From an uncultured Collinsella sp. (GTDB taxonomy: Bacteria; Actinomycetota; Coriobacteriia; Coriobacteriales; Coriobacteriaceae): a stretch of 64,000 nt of DNA. Position 1 is the first letter of the stretch; each line of letters starts with the position of its first letter. The position numbers and the translations under genes are program-made. The DNA lies in contig CAAEBN010000066.1 of NCBI GenBank assembly GCA_900754075.1, positions 1 through 64,000 on the forward strand, read 5' to 3'. The notes under the pieces were generated by a model. That model had not been told where the DNA came from. It was given only the letters and a program-made list of their open reading frames with translations, and did not search any database. Shown here in pieces: positions 61,236 to 64,000 of the stretch.

Positions 61236-62402
61236 ATGTTCGAGAAGAGTGTCGAGGAGCTCACCGAGCTCGGCGCCCAGATCACCACGGCCGAGATTGC
61301 TCAGCAGCCCGAGCTTTGGCGTGATACGCTCAACATCTATCGCGAGAACAAGGAGGCCATCGAGGCCTTCCTGGCCGAGGCTCGCGCTATGGGCGAGGGT
61401 CGTCTGTCCGTTGTCTTCACCGGTGCCGGTACGTCCGACTACGTTGGCGATACCTGCGCCCCGTACCTGCGTCACGCTGGCAACACTGATCTCTACGACT
61501 TTAAGCCCATCGCCACGACCGACATCGTGAGTGCCCCGCGCGACTTCCTGCGCGCCGAGGATCCCACGCTCGTGGTTTCCTTTGCCCGCTCTGGCAACAG
61601 CCCCGAGAGCCTTGCCGCCGTTGCCGTTGCCAAGGAGCTCGTCCACAACGTCAAGTTCCTCAACATCACCTGCGCTCCTGAGGGCAAGCTCGCCGTCGAG
61701 TCTGCCGATGATCCCAACGCGCTGACGCTGCTCATCCCGCGCGCCAACGACAAGGGCTTCGCCATGACCGGTTCTTATTCCTGCATGACCCTGCTCTCCA
61801 CCCTTATTTTTGACACTGCCTCTGACGAGCAGAAGGCCGAGTGGGTCGAGACGATTGCCAAGATGGGCGAGGAGGTCATCTCCCGTGAGCCTGAGATTGC
61901 CGATTACCTGGCTGGCGACTTCAACCGTGTGACCTACTTGGGTTCTGGCTCCTTCGGTGGCCTTGCCCAGGAGAGCCAGCTCAAGATCCTCGAGCTTGCT
62001 CACGGTCTGGTCGCTACTTCCTACGACACCTCCATGGGCTATCGTCACGGACCTAAGTCCTTCGTCGACGATAAGACGCTCGTCTTCGTGTTCGTCAACA
62101 ACGACGCCTACACCCGTCAGTACGACATCGACATCCTCAACGAGATCGGTGGCGACGAGATCGCTCAGCACACCATCGCCGTTCAGCAGGAAGGTGCCAC
62201 CGTCTACGAGGGTGAGTCCTTCACCTTTAAGGGCTACGAGGCACTTCCCGAGGGCTACCTTGCACTGCCGTTCGTGATGTTTGCTCAGGCTATCAGCCTG
62301 CTCAACTCCGTGCGCGTGGGCAACACGCCCGATACGCCGAGCCCCACCGGCACGGTCAACCGCGTGGTTAAGGGCGTGACGATTCACCCCTTCACCGCTT
62401 AA
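61236..62402 (+). CDS. agaS: SIS-domain amino-sugar isomerase/deaminase, AgaS
   Basis: A 388-residue sugar isomerase with two SIS domains. GAGTSDYVGDTCAPYL and SFARSGNSPESLAA bind the sugar phosphate; the second half has YLGSGSFGGLAQESQLKILELAHG and SMGYRHGPKSFV. In E. coli and others AgaS converts galactosamine-6-phosphate to tagatose-6-phosphate with release of ammonia. Its place next to PTS and NagA genes fits that role, although GlmS/NagB-type substrates cannot be excluded. AGAGAGG precedes the ATG; a terminator follows. Confidence 0.9.
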   Translation: MFEKSVEELTELGAQITTAEIAQQPELWRDTLNIYRENKEAIEAFLAEARAMGEGRLSVVFTGAGTSDYVGDTCAPYLRHAGNTDLYDFKPIATTDIVSAPRDFLRAEDPTLVVSFARSGNSPESLAAVAVAKELVHNVKFLNITCAPEGKLAVESADDPNALTLLIPRANDKGFAMTGSYSCMTLLSTLIFDTASDEQKAEWVETIAKMGEEVISREPEIADYLAGDFNRVTYLGSGSFGGLAQESQLKILELAHGLVATSYDTSMGYRHGPKSFVDDKTLVFVFVNNDAYTRQYDIDILNEIGGDEIAQHTIAVQQEGATVYEGESFTFKGYEALPEGYLALPFVMFAQAISLLNSVRVGNTPDTPSPTGTVNRVVKGVTIHPFTA

Positions 62403-62420
62403 TCGCGTCCCCCTGTAAGG

Positions 62421-62462
62421 GCGCCCGTCCGCTCATAACGGCGGGCGGGCGCTTTTTGTTTT
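62421..62462 (+). terminator. Terminator of agaS
   Basis: GCGCCCGTCCGC / GCGGGCGGGCGC stem, then TTTTTGTTTT. Confidence 0.9.
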
Positions 62463-62519
62463 ACGTGAGCTGGGTATAAGCATCACCACAGTCAACTGCT
62501 TTAGAAGCAAGGAGTGCAT

Positions 62520-63689
62520 ATGAGCACGTACGCAATTAAGGCTGACAAGTTCTTCTTGCCGGCAGGCCCGCAACTGGGCGGCTATCTTATGGTCGAGGAT
62601 GGCGTCTTTGGCGCCTGGCAGGCCGACGAGCCCTCTTGCGAGATTAAGGACTACACGGGATCGTGGATCGCACCGGGTATGGTCGATACTCACATCCATG
62701 GTTTCTACAACCACTCAACTACCGATAATGATCCCGAGGGCATCGATATCAGCTCGACCGAGCTTGCCCGTCGCGGTACCACCAGCTGGCTGCCCACGAC
62801 GTTCACCGATGGCGTCGAGCAGATCAAGGACGCTTGCGCCGCCATCGCTCAGGCGGACGAGGGTCGCGGCCCCGACTTCTGCGGCGCTCGCATTCAGGGC
62901 ATCTACCTGGAGGGCCCCTTCTTTACCATGAAGCACGTGGGCGCGCAGAACCCCGCTTATCTTATCGATCCCTCCGAGGAGGTCTTCGATCAGTGGCAGG
63001 AGGCTGCGGGTGGTCGCATCGTTAAGAGCGCCATGGCGGCCGAGCGCGACGGTGCCGCTGCTTATGCGGCTGCTCTGAACGCCAAGGGTGTGGTGACCAG
63101 CATCGGTCACTCCGACGCCACCTACGATGAGTGCATCGCCGCCATCAACGCCGGTGCCAGCTGCTTTACGCATACCTATAACGGCCAGCGCGGGCTGCAT
63201 CACCGTGAGCCCGGTGTCGTGGGCGCTGCCATGTCCACGCCCGAGACCTACGCCGAGATCATCTGTGACGGCAAGCACGTAAACCCTGCCGCCATCAAGG
63301 CACTGCTGCAGGCAAAGGGCTGGCAGCACACGGTGCTCATCACCGACTGCCTGGGTTGCGGCGGCATGCCCGAGGGCAGCTACACCAGTGGTGGCATGGA
63401 CGTCATCATGAAGGACAACCTGTGCTGGCTCGCTGACGGCAAGAGCATTGCCGGCTCGGTGCTCACGCTTGCCCAGGGCGTCAAGAACATCGTCGACTGG
63501 GGCATCGCCAGCGCCGATATCGCCATTCGCATGGCAACCGAGGTGCCGGCACGCTCCGCGCACATCGAGGATAAGTGCGGCAGCATCATGCCGGGTCGCG
63601 ACGCCGACTTTGTCGTGTTCGACCATGAGCTCACCCTCGTCGAGACGTATGTTGGCGGCCAGAGCGTCGGCAACGCCTTTACCGAGTAA
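62520..63689 (+). CDS. nagA: N-acetylglucosamine/galactosamine-6-phosphate deacetylase
   Basis: A 389-residue amidohydrolase that removes the acetyl group from N-acetyl-amino-sugar-6-phosphates. The metal site is WIAPGMVDTHIHGFYNHST (His-x-His), GIYLEGPFFT (Glu), VTSIGHSDATYDE and FTHTYNGQRGLHHREPG; the catalytic Asp is in TVLITDCLGCGG. Member of the NagA/AgaA family. As a neighbour of AgaS it would act on GalNAc-6-phosphate, perhaps on GlcNAc-6-phosphate as well. ATG 62520 has AAGGAG 5 bp upstream. Confidence 0.93.
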   Translation: MSTYAIKADKFFLPAGPQLGGYLMVEDGVFGAWQADEPSCEIKDYTGSWIAPGMVDTHIHGFYNHSTTDNDPEGIDISSTELARRGTTSWLPTTFTDGVEQIKDACAAIAQADEGRGPDFCGARIQGIYLEGPFFTMKHVGAQNPAYLIDPSEEVFDQWQEAAGGRIVKSAMAAERDGAAAYAAALNAKGVVTSIGHSDATYDECIAAINAGASCFTHTYNGQRGLHHREPGVVGAAMSTPETYAEIICDGKHVNPAAIKALLQAKGWQHTVLITDCLGCGGMPEGSYTSGGMDVIMKDNLCWLADGKSIAGSVLTLAQGVKNIVDWGIASADIAIRMATEVPARSAHIEDKCGSIMPGRDADFVVFDHELTLVETYVGGQSVGNAFTE

Positions 63690-63690
63690 C

Positions 63691-63733
63691 GATAGAAAAA
63701 GACGGCGGGCCCGAATCTGCTCGGACCCGCCGT
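63691..63733 (-). terminator. Terminator shared by nagA and the next gene
   Basis: ACGGCGGGTCCGA / TCGGGCCCGCCGT on the minus strand followed by CTTTTTCTATC, so it serves mainly the minus-strand gene. Confidence 0.8.
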
Positions 63734-63764
63734 ATGGGTTAAACGCTCAAAAGCACCTTCACAG

Positions 63765-64000
63765 TTACAGCTTGTTAGCGATCTTCTTTGCCGTGCGCTT
63801 GACGCCGGCCACAAGACCTCCCGCAGGATGCTCCTTTTCGTAGGCTAGACGCTTCTCACGCTTGGCGTACTCTTCGACGATGATGTCGCCATACTCGTCT
63901 TCGATCTTGTCGAAGAAGTCGACGGCGCCCTTAATTTCCTCGGCGGTCGGGTGTCCCTTTTGGACACCGCCGGCGAGCTTGAACGGCCCCCACGTATCAA
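63765..64000 (-). CDS. C-terminal end of an unrecognised protein (cut by window edge)
   Basis: The minus strand is open from the window edge to a TAA at 63765, giving about 78 residues: DTWGPFKLAGGVQKGHPTAE, then EIKGAVDFFDKIEDEYGDII and, at the end, HPAGGLVAGVKRTAKKIANKL. The end is basic and helical. Not recognised; base use and codon pattern match the flanking genes, so the reading frame is credible. The start lies outside the window. Confidence 0.6.
   Translation of the reverse strand, partial: DTWGPFKLAGGVQKGHPTAEEIKGAVDFFDKIEDEYGDIIVEEYAKREKRLAYEKEHPAGGLVAGVKRTAKKIANKL

Overview
The window looks like the chromosome of a high-GC Gram-positive gut actinobacterium of the Coriobacteriia, most likely Collinsella or a close relative (inferred from gene content and codon use, not from a marker search). 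Supporting points are the GC-rich coding regions, the ftsB/divIC-ppx neighbourhood typical of actinobacteria, the tmk-holB-ricT order, and many sugar phosphotransferase (PTS) genes alongside small Coriobacteriia-type conserved proteins. Apart from an IS30-type transposase fragment at the left edge, most of it is ordinary chromosome.

Layout. 1-300: start of an IS30-like transposase on the minus strand plus a perfect 40-bp palindrome. 0.4-12 kb: divisome protein, Ppx/GppA phosphatase, tRNA-Leu(TAA), an orphan PTS IIB with a VOC-fold protein, a two-component system with a DUF4342 protein, metallophosphoesterase, GluQ and a DUF2207 membrane protein. Two ~185-bp long-hairpin elements lie at 4.1 and 7.2 kb. 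12-23 kb: acetyltransferase, purH, a BceRS-like two-component system without a transporter, UspA, UppP and a PcrA/UvrD helicase. 23-30 kb: manA and a GntR regulator facing a beta-glucoside module (GH1 enzyme, PTS IIC, IIB, IIA, ROK glucokinase). 30-42 kb: Mn-pyrophosphatase, NhaA, aspartate aminotransferase, STAS protein, TatA/TatC, HypA/HypB, an archaeal-like topoisomerase I, a zinc-ribbon protein and a class A beta-lactamase-like lipoprotein. 42-50 kb: tmk, holB, ricT, comF, a putative PD-(D/E)XK nuclease, an AT-rich inverted-repeat element and a solute-binding lipoprotein. 50-56 kb: hpf, degV, an oxidoreductase with a His/Cys-rich metal-binding-like tail, a HEAT-like protein, isocitrate dehydrogenase and a SurA-like membrane protein. 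56-64 kb: an amino-sugar module, namely mannose-family PTS IIA-YajC-IIB-IIC-IID, a GntR/UTRA regulator, AgaS and NagA.

How it works together. The last module fits uptake of N-acetylgalactosamine or galactosamine (PTS), deacetylation (NagA) and isomerisation/deamination (AgaS). A shared operator-like motif (GGTTACTACCAG) lies before both the PTS operon and agaS, so the GntR protein at 60.4 kb is the likely regulator. The tagatose-6-phosphate kinase and aldolase needed to finish the pathway are not in the window. The 23-30 kb module would import and cleave beta-glucosides and phosphorylate the freed glucose. Many gene ends carry strong hairpins, and several short or long palindromic repeat families recur in intergenic DNA; these, the IR element at 48.1-48.3 kb with its nuclease-like neighbour, and the unusual protein extensions are the most interesting unexplained signals.
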